From the NCBI GenBank assembly GCA_964618215.1, contig CAZTZE010000004.1, positions 59,099-123,098 of the forward strand: 64,000 nt of DNA. The letters run 5' to 3'. Both the position numbers and the translations under genes were made by a program. Shown piece by piece: positions 52,147 to 61,728 of the stretch. The number at the start of each line of letters is the position of its first letter. Position 1 is the stretch's first letter. Under the pieces are notes generated by a model. The model was not told the origin of the DNA. It worked only from the letters and a program-made list of their open reading frames with translations, and did not search any database. Source of the DNA: CG2-30-58-95 sp964618215 (GTDB lineage Bacteria; Chloroflexota; Anaerolineae; Anaerolineales; Villigracilaceae).

Positions 52147-53274
52147 ATGCCCATAGAAGACAAAACCTCAATAACCCTTGCCATTATTGCAGGTATTAGG
52201 GCGCAGTTTATAAAACTCGCAGCCATTCAAAGGGCTATTAAAGACTGGAATAATTCATCTACGCATCCCTTTAATGCAATATCGATTAACTCGGGTCAAC
52301 ATTACGACGATGATCTCGCTGGTATGTTCATTAGGGAGCTGAATATTGGATTTGATTATGATTTAACAAACAAATACCAAGATAAAAGGCCGATTTGTTT
52401 ATTGGGTCAGATGATTCCCAACCTTTATGATGTGTTGTCCCAAATTAAGCGGCCGATAGATTGGGTTATTGTCTTCGGTGATGCGAATACTACTATGGCT
52501 GGAGCTATAGCAGCATCCAAGTTAGGGTTACCTGTTATTCATGTAGAGGCTGGCCTTCGAACGGGTGACAGAAAATCCCCTGAAGAAATAAATCGCATTG
52601 TCGCTGATCATTTGGCAATTATTCACTTCGTATCATCGAAGCATGATATATCTAATCTTCTGTCAGAGGGGCTTTCGAGTAATGTTGTATGGACAGGAGA
52701 TTTAATAGGTGATTTCGTTGAAAATTTGGCTAGCGAACTGCATCCAAACCCCTTTGGCTATTCTGCGGGAGAATATGTATTAGCATCCATTCACCGGGAA
52801 GAAAATTTAAGTTCGGATAGTATTTTGAAAAATTTGATGATTTTCCTTAGCGGTTATTCTAAACGGGTCGTTTTTATTGCTCATCCAAGGACCAGGAGTA
52901 GATTTAAAGAATTAGGTTTTTACAATCTCAAGAACATAGATTACATTGACACTTTATCCTATAAAGAAACTTTAGCCACTATTATGGATTGCGCTTTTCT
53001 TGTGACTGATTCAGGAGCGTTTCAACGAGAGTCTTATTATTTGGGAAAGCGATGTTTAATACGTCAGGACCATCCATTTTGGCCGAGTCTCGTTGAAGCA
53101 GGTGTTCATAAAGTCGTTAGCGGGGATAGAGCAAATATCTTACAAGGGTTTAGATGGATTGAAAACGCATTGCAGTCTGAGCAGTATCCGAAAATTGACG
53201 ATTTAGGAAATGGAAATGCGGGAAGAAGAATTTTAGAAACTATTGTTCGGTTATCAAAAAGATCCTATATATAA
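52147..53274 (+). CDS. wecB: UDP-N-acetylglucosamine 2-epimerase
   Basis: 375 residues from ATG 52147 (TTG 52135 also possible; neither has a strong ribosome-binding site). WecB-like motifs: AIIAGIRAQFIKLAAI at the start, VFGDANTTMAGAIAA, HVEAGLRTGDRKSPEEINR, SIHREENL, and LVTDSGAFQRESYYLGK. It converts UDP-GlcNAc to UDP-ManNAc for surface polysaccharide. A palindrome, ATTACA-GT-TGTAAT at about 52114-52127, just upstream may be an operator. The gene is separated from other sugar genes by the STAND gene. Confidence 0.85.
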   Translation: MPIEDKTSITLAIIAGIRAQFIKLAAIQRAIKDWNNSSTHPFNAISINSGQHYDDDLAGMFIRELNIGFDYDLTNKYQDKRPICLLGQMIPNLYDVLSQIKRPIDWVIVFGDANTTMAGAIAASKLGLPVIHVEAGLRTGDRKSPEEINRIVADHLAIIHFVSSKHDISNLLSEGLSSNVVWTGDLIGDFVENLASELHPNPFGYSAGEYVLASIHREENLSSDSILKNLMIFLSGYSKRVVFIAHPRTRSRFKELGFYNLKNIDYIDTLSYKETLATIMDCAFLVTDSGAFQRESYYLGKRCLIRQDHPFWPSLVEAGVHKVVSGDRANILQGFRWIENALQSEQYPKIDDLGNGNAGRRILETIVRLSKRSYI

Positions 53275-53313
53275 CTGTTATTATTTGGAAGACAAGTTTG
53301 AAAGGATTCTACG

Positions 53314-56300
53314 ATGGTCAGCAAGTACAATGTTTCCAATATACGCAATCTAATAATGAACGCTTTTGACTCAGTAGAGTTCATGGCATTTTGTCATGAT
53401 GAATTTCCTGAACTATTTGAAAAGATAGAGTCTGTAGGTCGGTATGAAGAACAAATAACCATTGTTATAGACCATCTCATGAGGAAACAAAAAATAAGCC
53501 TATTCCTAAATGCGCTAGAAAGAAAGGAACCAGAGGCGTTTGCTCGATTTAAAGTAGGTATATATAAGATAACTGAGCTTGCAAATATTGACAGTGAGCA
53601 AGAAGCCGGTAAAGTCGAAAAGAGAGAAGATTTGCTCGACGCGGTCGGTGCAAAAAGATTCTTCGGCCGACAACAGGAAATGAATCTAATAGAGGAGTGG
53701 GCAAATACTAATGAGTATCGTTTAATTGTGATTCTCGGTATAGGTGGTATAGGCAAATCAAGTTTAACTTATAAAGCATTGGAGAAACTACGGGTTCAAT
53801 GGGATTATATACTGTGGCGGGACTTAAGAAATATGCTGTCTCTCGAGAGAATGTTGGATGATTGTATAAAATTTATTTCCGATCAAACTGTTATTGATTT
53901 ACCGCAGAACACAGATGACAAGATTAGGCTCCTGCTAGAGTACATGAGGAAGCGGAAATTCTTGTTAATTCTTGATAATATTGAGGTAATCTTACAGAGG
54001 GGAGAAAATATTGGCCTCTATCATGAAGGGTTTGAGGATTACGGAAAATTTATTGAACGGGTGGGAAAGAGTTCTCATTCGAGTTGTGTAATAATAACTA
54101 GTCGAGAAGAACCCAAAGAAATATCGGTCCTGGAGGACCAGGGATTTCCGGTTAGATGCCTTCACTTATCCGGATTAGATGTCATTTCAGCAAAGCAATT
54201 ACTTAAAACAAAAAAAATTATGGCTACTGATGAAGAGTTAGAGAGATTGATGGCCAATTATGGCAATAATCCAATGGCGCTAAATATTGTAGCTGCATAT
54301 ATAGAGGATTGGTTTGGCGGAAGCGTCAGTGAATTCTTAAAATCTGATGTATCCATTTTTGGTGGAATAGAAGAGCTCATCGGTCAACAATTTAAACGAC
54401 TTCCGGATATTGGTCAGAAGATAATGTATTGGTTGGCAATACAGCGGGAGATAGTTTCCCTATCCCGATTAGAGAAAGAAATCATGTACTGGTTTGTAGT
54501 TTGGCATGAGGCCACAACGTTGAGAAACGCTCGGCAAGATTTGCTTCGCCCCATATCTCAGAAAGAATTGATAGAAACATTAGAATCTTTACATCAACGT
54601 TCATTGATTGAAAAGCTCAATTCTCATTTTACGTTGCAGTCTGTTGTATTGGAATATCTAACCCATCAATTCGTTGAGGATATATTTAGAGAAATTCTCA
54701 ATGAAACTCCAGCATTGCTGAGAAGTCACGCGTTGATGCAGGCTCAGGCAAAAGACCATGTAATGCAAGCACAGGTGCAAGCTATCGTGCGACCATTATT
54801 AAAAAAGTTGCTGGAATTATATGATCGACAAGAATTAGAGGACAAGTTCAAGAGGATGATATCCTCGATTCGTAGGAAGGACCTTGTTAAGGGATATGCA
54901 CCCGGTAACATGATTAATTGTCTAATAATACTAGGTGCATATTTAAGCGACTCTGATTTCTCAAACTTATGCATATGGCAGACTAATTTTCGGTCCACAA
55001 ATCTACACAATGTAAATTTCACGGGTTCTGACCTAACTCGTTCCATTTTTGCCGAGACTTTTGATTTAATCCTCTCTGTCACTTATAGTCCCAATGGCGA
55101 GATAATTGCTGCCGGTTCTGCGACAGGAGATGTACTACTATGGCAAGTTTCTGAGGACAGGCAATTACTTAAACTCAAGGGCCACACAGGTTGGACACGT
55201 GCTGTCGCATTTAGCCCAGACAATCGGCTGCTCGCTAGTGGTAGTGGCGATCAAACGGTACGTATTTGGGATGTCTCCGATGTCTCCACTGGTGATTGCT
55301 TGAAAGTTTTGAAGGGACATACAGATTGGGTAAGGTCGGTCGTTTTTAGTCCAGATGGTAAGATATTAGCAACCGCAGGTAGTGATCGGATTATTCGCCT
55401 ATGGGATGTGAAGACTGGCAATATTATCAAGGAGCTAGCCGGTCATAAAGATTGGATTTGGTCTGTCGCTTTTAGTCCGGATGGGAATCTTTTAGCTAGT
55501 GGAAGTAGTGACAAAACAATACTCATTTGGGATATTGTGAATGGTGAGGTAAATCAAGTATTAAAGGGCCATACTGATTGGGTCACATCTGTCTCTTTTA
55601 GCCAAAATGGTAAATATCTTGCTAGTAGTAGCAATGACAAAACCGTTCGGGTATGGGAAGTGGAATCTGGTAGGCTTCTATCTCTATTACAAGGTCATAC
55701 AGATCGAGTATGGGCAGTCAAGTTCAGTCCTGATAACTCGTTAATAGCAAGTAGCAGTTCTGATAGAAGTATTTTAGTTTGGGATTGGAGCAGATCGCAA
55801 TTACAAAGAAAGCTAACAGGGCATCAAGGGTGGGTAATTTCAATAGCGTTTAGTCCCGATGGTTCAACATTGTTGAGCGGAAGTGATGATCAATCAGTGC
55901 GGCTCTGGGATGTTAGATCAGGTCAATGTTTGAAGACCTATCAAGGATGTACAAATAGCATTCAGACCATTGATCTCAATCCTGATGGTACACTACTTGT
56001 TAGCGGAAGCACAGATCATACAGTTCGAGTGTGGGATTTAGAGTCCGGGGAGTGTATAAATACTTATTATGGTCACGACAATAGAATTCAATGCGTTGAC
56101 ATTAATATAGACGGACACACAGTAGCTAGTTGCGGCGATGATCATACGATAATTTTATGGGATATTAGCAAAGGGCGGAAGCTACGGTCGCTTAAAGAAC
56201 ATACTAGCTGGATTAGGTCGGTAGCATTCAATCCAGCTGGTAATTTGCTCGCAAGTTGTTGCGATGATCTTACGATTAGGTTGTGGGATGTAAGGACCGG

Positions 56301-56943
56301 CGATTGCATTAAAGTCTTGGGGGAACATACCAATTGGGTGGCAACGGTTACTTTTAGTACGGATGGTCAAACGCTTGCCAGCGGTAGTGCAGATACAACA
56401 ATCCAACTTTGGGATGTTAGAACCGGAAAACAACTCCGAATCCTCAAGGGCCATCAATTGCGTGTGAATCGAGTAACTTTTTCTCCAAATGGACATCTTC
56501 TTGCTAGTTGTAGCGATGACCAAACAATTAGGCTGTGGGACTGGCATTCAGGTAAGGTTATAAAAGTTCTGAAAGGCCATACTGGGCCGCTAAAAACAGT
56601 TGCGTTTAGTACCGACAATCGATTTTTAGCCAGTGGAGGAGATGACCAATTGATAAAACTATGGGATATGAGCACTTATAAGTGTGTTAAAACTCTTGAG
56701 GGACATAACAATAGAGTCTGGGCCATTGTTTTCCACCCAGGAAACAATTTTCTATTTAGCGGAAGTGATGATGAAACAATCAAGATGTGGGATTTAAAAG
56801 CAGGTACTTGTATAAAAACTATGAGGAGCAAAAGAATTTATGAGGGAATGAATATTACAGATATAGAGGGCCTAACCGACGTTCAAAAGGCAAACTTAAG
56901 AGCCCTTGGAGCAATAGGTAGTCTCCCCACTGAGTGTGGTTGA
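53314..56943 (+). CDS. EAD-STAND NTPase-WD40 immune-type sensor
   Basis: 1209 residues. Residues 5-70 form an EAD-like domain (NIRNLIMNAFDSVEFMAFCH) similar in pattern to that of the CHAT protease at 47677. NB-ARC/STAND ATPase: Walker A GIGGIGKSS at 142-150, Walker B FLLILDNIEV near 216-225. A helical region follows, then a pentapeptide-like stretch (SDSDFSNLCIWQTNFRSTNL), then about 14 WD40 repeats (two propellers) from about 585, ending with YEGMNITDIEGLTDVQKANL. By family, ligand sensing by the propellers drives NTP-dependent oligomerisation and recruits an effector through the EAD. It is intact, AT-rich, and inserted amid sugar genes. Confidence 0.9.
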   Translation: MVSKYNVSNIRNLIMNAFDSVEFMAFCHDEFPELFEKIESVGRYEEQITIVIDHLMRKQKISLFLNALERKEPEAFARFKVGIYKITELANIDSEQEAGKVEKREDLLDAVGAKRFFGRQQEMNLIEEWANTNEYRLIVILGIGGIGKSSLTYKALEKLRVQWDYILWRDLRNMLSLERMLDDCIKFISDQTVIDLPQNTDDKIRLLLEYMRKRKFLLILDNIEVILQRGENIGLYHEGFEDYGKFIERVGKSSHSSCVIITSREEPKEISVLEDQGFPVRCLHLSGLDVISAKQLLKTKKIMATDEELERLMANYGNNPMALNIVAAYIEDWFGGSVSEFLKSDVSIFGGIEELIGQQFKRLPDIGQKIMYWLAIQREIVSLSRLEKEIMYWFVVWHEATTLRNARQDLLRPISQKELIETLESLHQRSLIEKLNSHFTLQSVVLEYLTHQFVEDIFREILNETPALLRSHALMQAQAKDHVMQAQVQAIVRPLLKKLLELYDRQELEDKFKRMISSIRRKDLVKGYAPGNMINCLIILGAYLSDSDFSNLCIWQTNFRSTNLHNVNFTGSDLTRSIFAETFDLILSVTYSPNGEIIAAGSATGDVLLWQVSEDRQLLKLKGHTGWTRAVAFSPDNRLLASGSGDQTVRIWDVSDVSTGDCLKVLKGHTDWVRSVVFSPDGKILATAGSDRIIRLWDVKTGNIIKELAGHKDWIWSVAFSPDGNLLASGSSDKTILIWDIVNGEVNQVLKGHTDWVTSVSFSQNGKYLASSSNDKTVRVWEVESGRLLSLLQGHTDRVWAVKFSPDNSLIASSSSDRSILVWDWSRSQLQRKLTGHQGWVISIAFSPDGSTLLSGSDDQSVRLWDVRSGQCLKTYQGCTNSIQTIDLNPDGTLLVSGSTDHTVRVWDLESGECINTYYGHDNRIQCVDINIDGHTVASCGDDHTIILWDISKGRKLRSLKEHTSWIRSVAFNPAGNLLASCCDDLTIRLWDVRTGDCIKVLGEHTNWVATVTFSTDGQTLASGSADTTIQLWDVRTGKQLRILKGHQLRVNRVTFSPNGHLLASCSDDQTIRLWDWHSGKVIKVLKGHTGPLKTVAFSTDNRFLASGGDDQLIKLWDMSTYKCVKTLEGHNNRVWAIVFHPGNNFLFSGSDDETIKMWDLKAGTCIKTMRSKRIYEGMNITDIEGLTDVQKANLRALGAIGSLPTECG

Positions 56944-56956
56944 ATGATCCCAGATA

Positions 56957-57031
56957 TGAACCGCGAAGAAACGAAGCCCGCGAAGGCTTTTTATAAAGGT
57001 TTTCTTGGCGTTCTTCGCGTCTTCGCGGTTA
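56957..57031. repeat. Inverted repeat of GCGAAGA units
   Basis: ACCGCGAAGAAACGAAG at the left pairs imperfectly with CTTCGCGTCTTCGCGGTT at the right. Repeats of this type are interspersed in many bacterial genomes. It follows the STAND gene and may act as a terminator. Confidence 0.55.
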
Positions 57032-57122
57032 ACTTTCGCGCATCTTCGATAACCACACCGGAAAGGGAGACTATCGAGCAATAGAACTGCATTAAACGTT
57101 GTTGCCCATCGGGGAGGTTCAA

Positions 57123-57923
57123 ATGCTTACTAAGCAAATGATTGTAGAACGATTAAATCACGCTGGGATAAAAAAAGGTGACCATCTTGTAGTACATAGT
57201 AGCCTTCGCCAAATTGGCCCTATTGATGGTGGGGGGGATACTTTGATTGATGCATTTTTAGAAGTAGTGGGTAAAGAAGGCACTATTGCCATGCCAAGCT
57301 TCTGTTATACGACAGGGATACCTCAGCCATATTTTGACCCTAAGAATACTCCTGGAAGAACAGGCATATTAACAGAGATTTTTAGAAAGAGGCCAGAAAC
57401 ATTAAGAAGCTTTAGCCCGACTCACTCTATCGTTGCTCAAGGAAAAAGGGCGGAGGAATTCTTGGCAGATCATCTTCTTAAGGAGTCTTTGGGGTTAGAT
57501 TCCCCTCTTGATAGAATTGCCTCTGCTGGGGGCTATATATTATTGATTGGTGTCACACATATAGCTAATTCGACCATTCATATCGGTGAGGCGCATGCGA
57601 AAGTTAAAAAATATTTTTGGAGGGAGGGAGATCTCCCAAAAGCGAAGGTATTAATGCCGGACGGGACTTTATATGAGCATGAAGTAGATTGTTCAGGTAG
57701 TTGTTATAAAGCTTTTAATGTTCTAGATTATCCTATAAGGAAAAGGGGGTTGATAGCCGATCTCGATATTGGGGATGCGCCGAGTTACCTAATGAGAGGG
57801 ACCGATATAATAAACACAGTATTAGAATTAATAAGAGAAATCCCCGATTTCATATTGTGCACCAATCCAGAATGTCGACGATGTGTTTTAGGGAGACAAT
57901 ATGCCTTGGCTAATAGGTCATAG
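57123..57923 (+). CDS. AAC(3)-family N-acetyltransferase
   Basis: 266 residues from ATG 57123 with GGGGAGG upstream. Features of the aminoglycoside 3-N-acetyltransferase fold: VVHSSLRQIGPIDGGGDTLI, GTIAMPSFCYT, GRTGILTEIFRKRPE, SFSPTHSIVAQG. The enzyme moves acetyl from acetyl-CoA to an amine. In surface-sugar clusters such proteins probably acetylate amino sugars, which fits the aminotransferase downstream. Drug resistance is possible but less likely here. The C-terminal CTNPECRRC could bind metal. Confidence 0.8.
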   Translation: MLTKQMIVERLNHAGIKKGDHLVVHSSLRQIGPIDGGGDTLIDAFLEVVGKEGTIAMPSFCYTTGIPQPYFDPKNTPGRTGILTEIFRKRPETLRSFSPTHSIVAQGKRAEEFLADHLLKESLGLDSPLDRIASAGGYILLIGVTHIANSTIHIGEAHAKVKKYFWREGDLPKAKVLMPDGTLYEHEVDCSGSCYKAFNVLDYPIRKRGLIADLDIGDAPSYLMRGTDIINTVLELIREIPDFILCTNPECRRCVLGRQYALANRS

Positions 57924-58002
57924 GAACGCTAATAAACCATATATTTTGAATGCGTTTTAAGAGCTAACTCTTATAATTCTGGACTTAGGAATCAGAGATG
58001 TG

Positions 58003-58965
58003 ATGAAGAATTTTGGTTTATTGGGAGCAGCGGGATTTGTCGCGCCAAGACATATGAGGGCAATTCGCGAGACGGGAAATAATCTTGTCGTTGCCCTTGA
58101 TCCACATGATTCTGTTGGAATTCTAGATGAGTATTTTCCCGACGCAGCCTTTTTTACAGAGACGGAGTTGTTCTCTCGCTTTGTGGGGGGGATGCAACAA
58201 AAGGCCAAAAATGACGATGAAAGAATACACTTTATTAGCATTTGTACACCAAATTATTTGCACGATTCTCATATTTATATGGCTCTAAATTTAGGGGCAA
58301 ATGCCATATGTGAGAAACCCTTGACTACCGATTCAAAGAATCTCGACAAATTAATAGAGTTAGAATTAAAAACAGGCTACAAGATCTATACTCTGCTGCA
58401 ATTAAGATTGCATCCTTCGCTATTGGCTTTGAAGCAAAGAATTGAAAAATCCAACGATCAGAGAACAAATGTTGTTTTAACTTATATCACACGTCGAGGT
58501 AAATGGTATCAGGCCTCATGGAAAGGGTCCGCCCATAAGTCGGGGGGATTAGCTATGAATATAGGTATCCACTTCTTTGACGTTCTAATTTGGTTGTTCG
58601 GCAATGTAGAACAAAATATCCTTCAATTATCACAGGCAGACAAAATGGCTGGCGTTTTGCGTCTTGAAAAAGCGACCATCTGTTGGTATTTGTCAATTGA
58701 TCAACGGGATTTGCCAACGTCTTATTTAGAGAGTGGAAAATATTCTTTTCGCCACATGTCGATTAATGGAGATGAAGTGGATTTTTCTGAAGGTTTTACC
58801 AGTCTACATACCATGGTTTATCGAGACATCATGTTGGGAAGAGGTTTAGGAGTACAAGATGCCAGACCATCCCTAGAGGTAGTACAAGGTCTAAACTGTA
58901 GCGAGGTTTCACCCATTGGAGATATTGCGCATCCATATTTGACAGCGAGCGCAAAAACTAAGTGA
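58003..58965 (+). CDS. Gfo/Idh/MocA oxidoreductase, WlbA/WbpB-like
   Basis: 320 residues from ATG 58003 (GTG 58000 adjacent). The Rossmann start is FGLLGAAGFVAPRHMRAI, slightly unlike the usual GxGxxG. ISICTPNYLHDSHIYMALNL and ICEKPLT with the conserved Glu-Lys-Pro follow, and AMNIGIHFFDVLIWLFG holds the Asp/His catalytic region. Members of this subgroup oxidise C3 of UDP-N-acetylglucosaminuronic acid ahead of a DegT aminotransferase, which is encoded at 59692. Substrate is inferred from context. Confidence 0.83.
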   Translation: MKNFGLLGAAGFVAPRHMRAIRETGNNLVVALDPHDSVGILDEYFPDAAFFTETELFSRFVGGMQQKAKNDDERIHFISICTPNYLHDSHIYMALNLGANAICEKPLTTDSKNLDKLIELELKTGYKIYTLLQLRLHPSLLALKQRIEKSNDQRTNVVLTYITRRGKWYQASWKGSAHKSGGLAMNIGIHFFDVLIWLFGNVEQNILQLSQADKMAGVLRLEKATICWYLSIDQRDLPTSYLESGKYSFRHMSINGDEVDFSEGFTSLHTMVYRDIMLGRGLGVQDARPSLEVVQGLNCSEVSPIGDIAHPYLTASAKTK

Positions 58966-58970
58966 AAGGT

Positions 58971-59699
58971 ATGACGAACGACCGATACAACCTTGCGTTG
59001 TTTTCATATAATTTCCCTCATAATAAGACTCAGGATCTTTTACTTCGAGTTGTATTGGGAGGCATACGGCCTGCTTTGGTTCTGGCTGCAGACTTTGTAT
59101 CCCTAGATATACCATCACCAACTATCCGAGTTAAACCCCGACATGTTGACTTAGTACATCCTAGAGAAATTTGTAAATTCTTCAATATAGAATACATACC
59201 AATTGAGCATAACAGCCCAAGATGCTCCGAGCTCATCAAATCACATCATATTGATATTGGACTTATCACAGGAGCAAGGATTCTTATAAAGGATACGCTC
59301 GAAAGTGTGAAAAGGGGAATAATAAATTTGCACCCAGGTTTGTTGCCGCAGATCCGGGGTATGGATGCATTGCAATGGGCTATATATAGGGGAGAGAGAA
59401 TAGGAGTCACTGCTCATCTGGTAAATGAGAAGATAGATCATGGTTTAATTATCAAACGGGTAATTATCCCTGAATATAAAGATGATACTCTAATAGATTT
59501 AAGCCTAAGATTGGAGGAAACGCAAAATAATATTGTTTTGGAGGCCATTCAAATGGTGTCCACTTACCCAATTGAGAGTTTCAAAAGAATTCAAGGAAAG
59601 TATCCCCTTAATAAAAAAATGCCTCCGGAACTAGAAGCTCAACTTCCCGGTATCCTTGCCAATCGCCTTCTAAAATTGGGGTTAGAAAAAGATGAGTAG
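58971..59699 (+). CDS. Formyltransferase-like protein for a surface sugar
   Basis: 242 residues from ATG 58971 (GTG 58962 possible, overlapping the previous gene). Methionyl-tRNA formyltransferase fold: INLHPGLLPQIRGMDALQWA with the catalytic Asn and His, then VTAHLVNEKIDHGLII with the Asp. Stand-alone proteins of this kind in sugar clusters N-formylate amino sugars from N10-formyl-tetrahydrofolate. The stop overlaps the aminotransferase start by ATGA, a strong sign they act on the same sugar. Confidence 0.8.
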   Translation: MTNDRYNLALFSYNFPHNKTQDLLLRVVLGGIRPALVLAADFVSLDIPSPTIRVKPRHVDLVHPREICKFFNIEYIPIEHNSPRCSELIKSHHIDIGLITGARILIKDTLESVKRGIINLHPGLLPQIRGMDALQWAIYRGERIGVTAHLVNEKIDHGLIIKRVIIPEYKDDTLIDLSLRLEETQNNIVLEAIQMVSTYPIESFKRIQGKYPLNKKMPPELEAQLPGILANRLLKLGLEKDE

Positions 59700-60819
59700 C
59701 TATAGAATCCCGTTTGTGAATCTAAGATTGCAATATCAGCATATACAAAACGAGATAGATTCGACAATAGATCAAATACTCGAAGATGGTCATTTCATCT
59801 TGGGACCAAAAGTAAGCGAATTTGAAGAGATGCTTGCTGATTACTGTAACTGTAGCTTTGCAGTTGGTGTCGCGTCAGGCACGGACGCTTTACTTCTTTC
59901 CATGATAGCTCATGGAATTTGCTCGGATGACGAGGTCATTACTTCTCCTTTTACCTTTGTTTCAACGGCGAATACTGTTACTCGTTTAGGAGCGAAACCC
60001 ATATTTGTTGATATTGAGCCGACTTCCTATAACATCGATGTTAATCAAGTAGAGGAAAAAATTACTCAAAAAACAAAAGCTATAATCCCGGTTCACTTGT
60101 TTGGTCAACCAGCTAATATGGATCCAATAATGAGATTAGCTGACGAGTATGGTTTGATTGTTATTGAGGATGCTTCTCAATCGATAGGGGCTTCTTATAG
60201 GGGTCATAAAGTTGGTTCGTTGGGAGCTTCAGGAACATTCTCTTTTTTTCCAACGAAAAACCTAGGTGCTTATGGAGACGGCGGTGCAATTGTCACGAAT
60301 ATACATGAAGTAGCTGAAAAAGTCGCTTTGCTGCGGCAACAAGGAGCTAGAAAACAATACTATCACGAAATATTGGGGTTCAATTCCCGCCTAGATGCTC
60401 TTCAAGCTGCAATATTAAAAGTTAAATTAAAACATCTCGACATGTGGAACAACAAGCGTCGCCATATTGCAAGCACATATAATCACCTTCTCCAGGGATT
60501 GAATTTAGTATTACCCAGAGAGGCAGCAAATGTGTATCATGTCTATCATCAATATACTATACAGTTGCCTCTTAAAATACCAAGGCAAGAATTTGAAGGA
60601 TATCTTTCTAAAATGGGGATCGAGACCAGAATTTATTATCCTTATTGTTTACATTTGCAGCCAGTTTTTGAGTATCTTGGTTATAAGCAAGGGGAATTCC
60701 CAGTTTGCGAGCAAACCTGTCAACGTGTTATTAGCTTGCCCTGCTGTCCTGAATTAAGCAAGGATGAACAATCATATATTTGCGAAACAATAATAGATTT
60801 TCTTTCAGCTCGTCAATAA
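59692..60819 (+). CDS. DegT/DnrJ/EryC1 sugar aminotransferase
   Basis: 375 residues. PLP-dependent: GVASGTDALLLSMIAHGICS, SPFTFVSTANTVTRLGAKPI, VIEDASQSIGASYRGHKVG, FFPTKNLGAYGDGGA with the Schiff-base Lys, and GFNSRLDALQAAILKVKL. It adds an amino group to a keto-sugar nucleotide, following the Gfo/Idh dehydrogenase. Coupled with the formyltransferase upstream. Confidence 0.9.
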   Translation: MSSYRIPFVNLRLQYQHIQNEIDSTIDQILEDGHFILGPKVSEFEEMLADYCNCSFAVGVASGTDALLLSMIAHGICSDDEVITSPFTFVSTANTVTRLGAKPIFVDIEPTSYNIDVNQVEEKITQKTKAIIPVHLFGQPANMDPIMRLADEYGLIVIEDASQSIGASYRGHKVGSLGASGTFSFFPTKNLGAYGDGGAIVTNIHEVAEKVALLRQQGARKQYYHEILGFNSRLDALQAAILKVKLKHLDMWNNKRRHIASTYNHLLQGLNLVLPREAANVYHVYHQYTIQLPLKIPRQEFEGYLSKMGIETRIYYPYCLHLQPVFEYLGYKQGEFPVCEQTCQRVISLPCCPELSKDEQSYICETIIDFLSARQ

Positions 60820-60833
60820 ATCTAGAGGCGAAA

Positions 60834-61595
60834 ATGAATCAATATTCTCCTGATGATGATTTACACCTGGAGAACTATTCTAGGATTGTTCTATCATTAC
60901 AGGAAGCAAGATATGATTTTTGTACGTTCGAGGAGGCATGTATCAGGGGTGGAAGTCAGCCTTTTGTTATTCTGCGGCACGATGTTGATTTTAGTTTAAG
61001 GGGAGCAATTCAAGTCGCCGAATTGGAAAAGAAGGTTGGAGTACATTCATCTTTTTTCATCCATCTACGTTCACCCTTATATAATGCCCTTAGCGATTAT
61101 GCTTCACAAGTCTTACGTTCGATCTATGAAAATGGACATGATGTGGGACTTCATTTCGATATGTGTCATTATCCAGATCGATCCAAGATAAATGATTATC
61201 TGCAAAAAGAGATCAAATTACTAACTGAATTCTATCCTTTTGCGAATGATAAAGTTGTCAGTTTCCATAGAGTCGGGACAAGCGCTCACGACCTTCGTGA
61301 TCTTATCCTTCCCAATGGAGTAATACACACATATCAACGCGAATTCTTTCAAGATATAACCTATTTTAGTGATTCGGGCGGTAGGTGGAGAAGAGGGAAC
61401 CCCATTTTCTCTGACGATTTCAAATTTCAGCGGTCAATGCAAATAATGACACACCCTATGTGGTGGACTGAAACAGGCAATAATCCTTACAGAAAGCTTG
61501 AAAGCTATTTGAGAGGAAATCGGGAACAAACAATTGATTTCCTAGAACAAACTGTAATCTCATATTCATTAAGCGATATTCGATTATCAATATAA
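60834..61595 (+). CDS. Polysaccharide-deacetylase-like protein
   Basis: 253 residues from ATG 60834 with AGAGGCG upstream. FVILRHDVDFSLRGAIQVAE matches the metal-binding Asp motif of NodB-like folds, SIYENGHDVGLHFDM follows, and VSFHRVGTSAHDLRD adds a His. The usual HxxxH pair is not clear. WwTETGNNPYRKLESYLRGN closes the domain. Last full gene of the sugar cluster. Confidence 0.75.
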   Translation: MNQYSPDDDLHLENYSRIVLSLQEARYDFCTFEEACIRGGSQPFVILRHDVDFSLRGAIQVAELEKKVGVHSSFFIHLRSPLYNALSDYASQVLRSIYENGHDVGLHFDMCHYPDRSKINDYLQKEIKLLTEFYPFANDKVVSFHRVGTSAHDLRDLILPNGVIHTYQREFFQDITYFSDSGGRWRRGNPIFSDDFKFQRSMQIMTHPMWWTETGNNPYRKLESYLRGNREQTIDFLEQTVISYSLSDIRLSI

Positions 61596-61608
61596 GGGAG
61601 GTGCTTTG

Positions 61609-61728
61609 TTGAAAAACTTGCCTTTCGATATCTTAGCCAATTTAATTTCCAGCGCGGTTGGTGCGTTTCTTGCATTTGGGATATCTGTAATTTATAAATA
61701 TCTCAAAATTAGCCTGCCGTTTGCATAA
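61609..61728 (+). CDS. Short membrane protein, 3' end lost to an IS21 remnant
   Basis: TTG 61609 with GGGAGG eight bases upstream gives 39 residues with a hydrophobic segment (SSAVGAFLAFGISVIYKYLK). The last codons and the stop overlap the start of the IS21-type end at 61722, so the original protein was probably longer. Confidence 0.5.
   Translation: MKNLPFDILANLISSAVGAFLAFGISVIYKYLKISLPFA

Noticed and set aside
57123..57923. Aminoglycoside resistance gene
   Set aside because: The fold is AAC(3)-like, but the surrounding sugar-nucleotide genes make an amino-sugar acetyltransferase more likely; drug acetylation is not shown.
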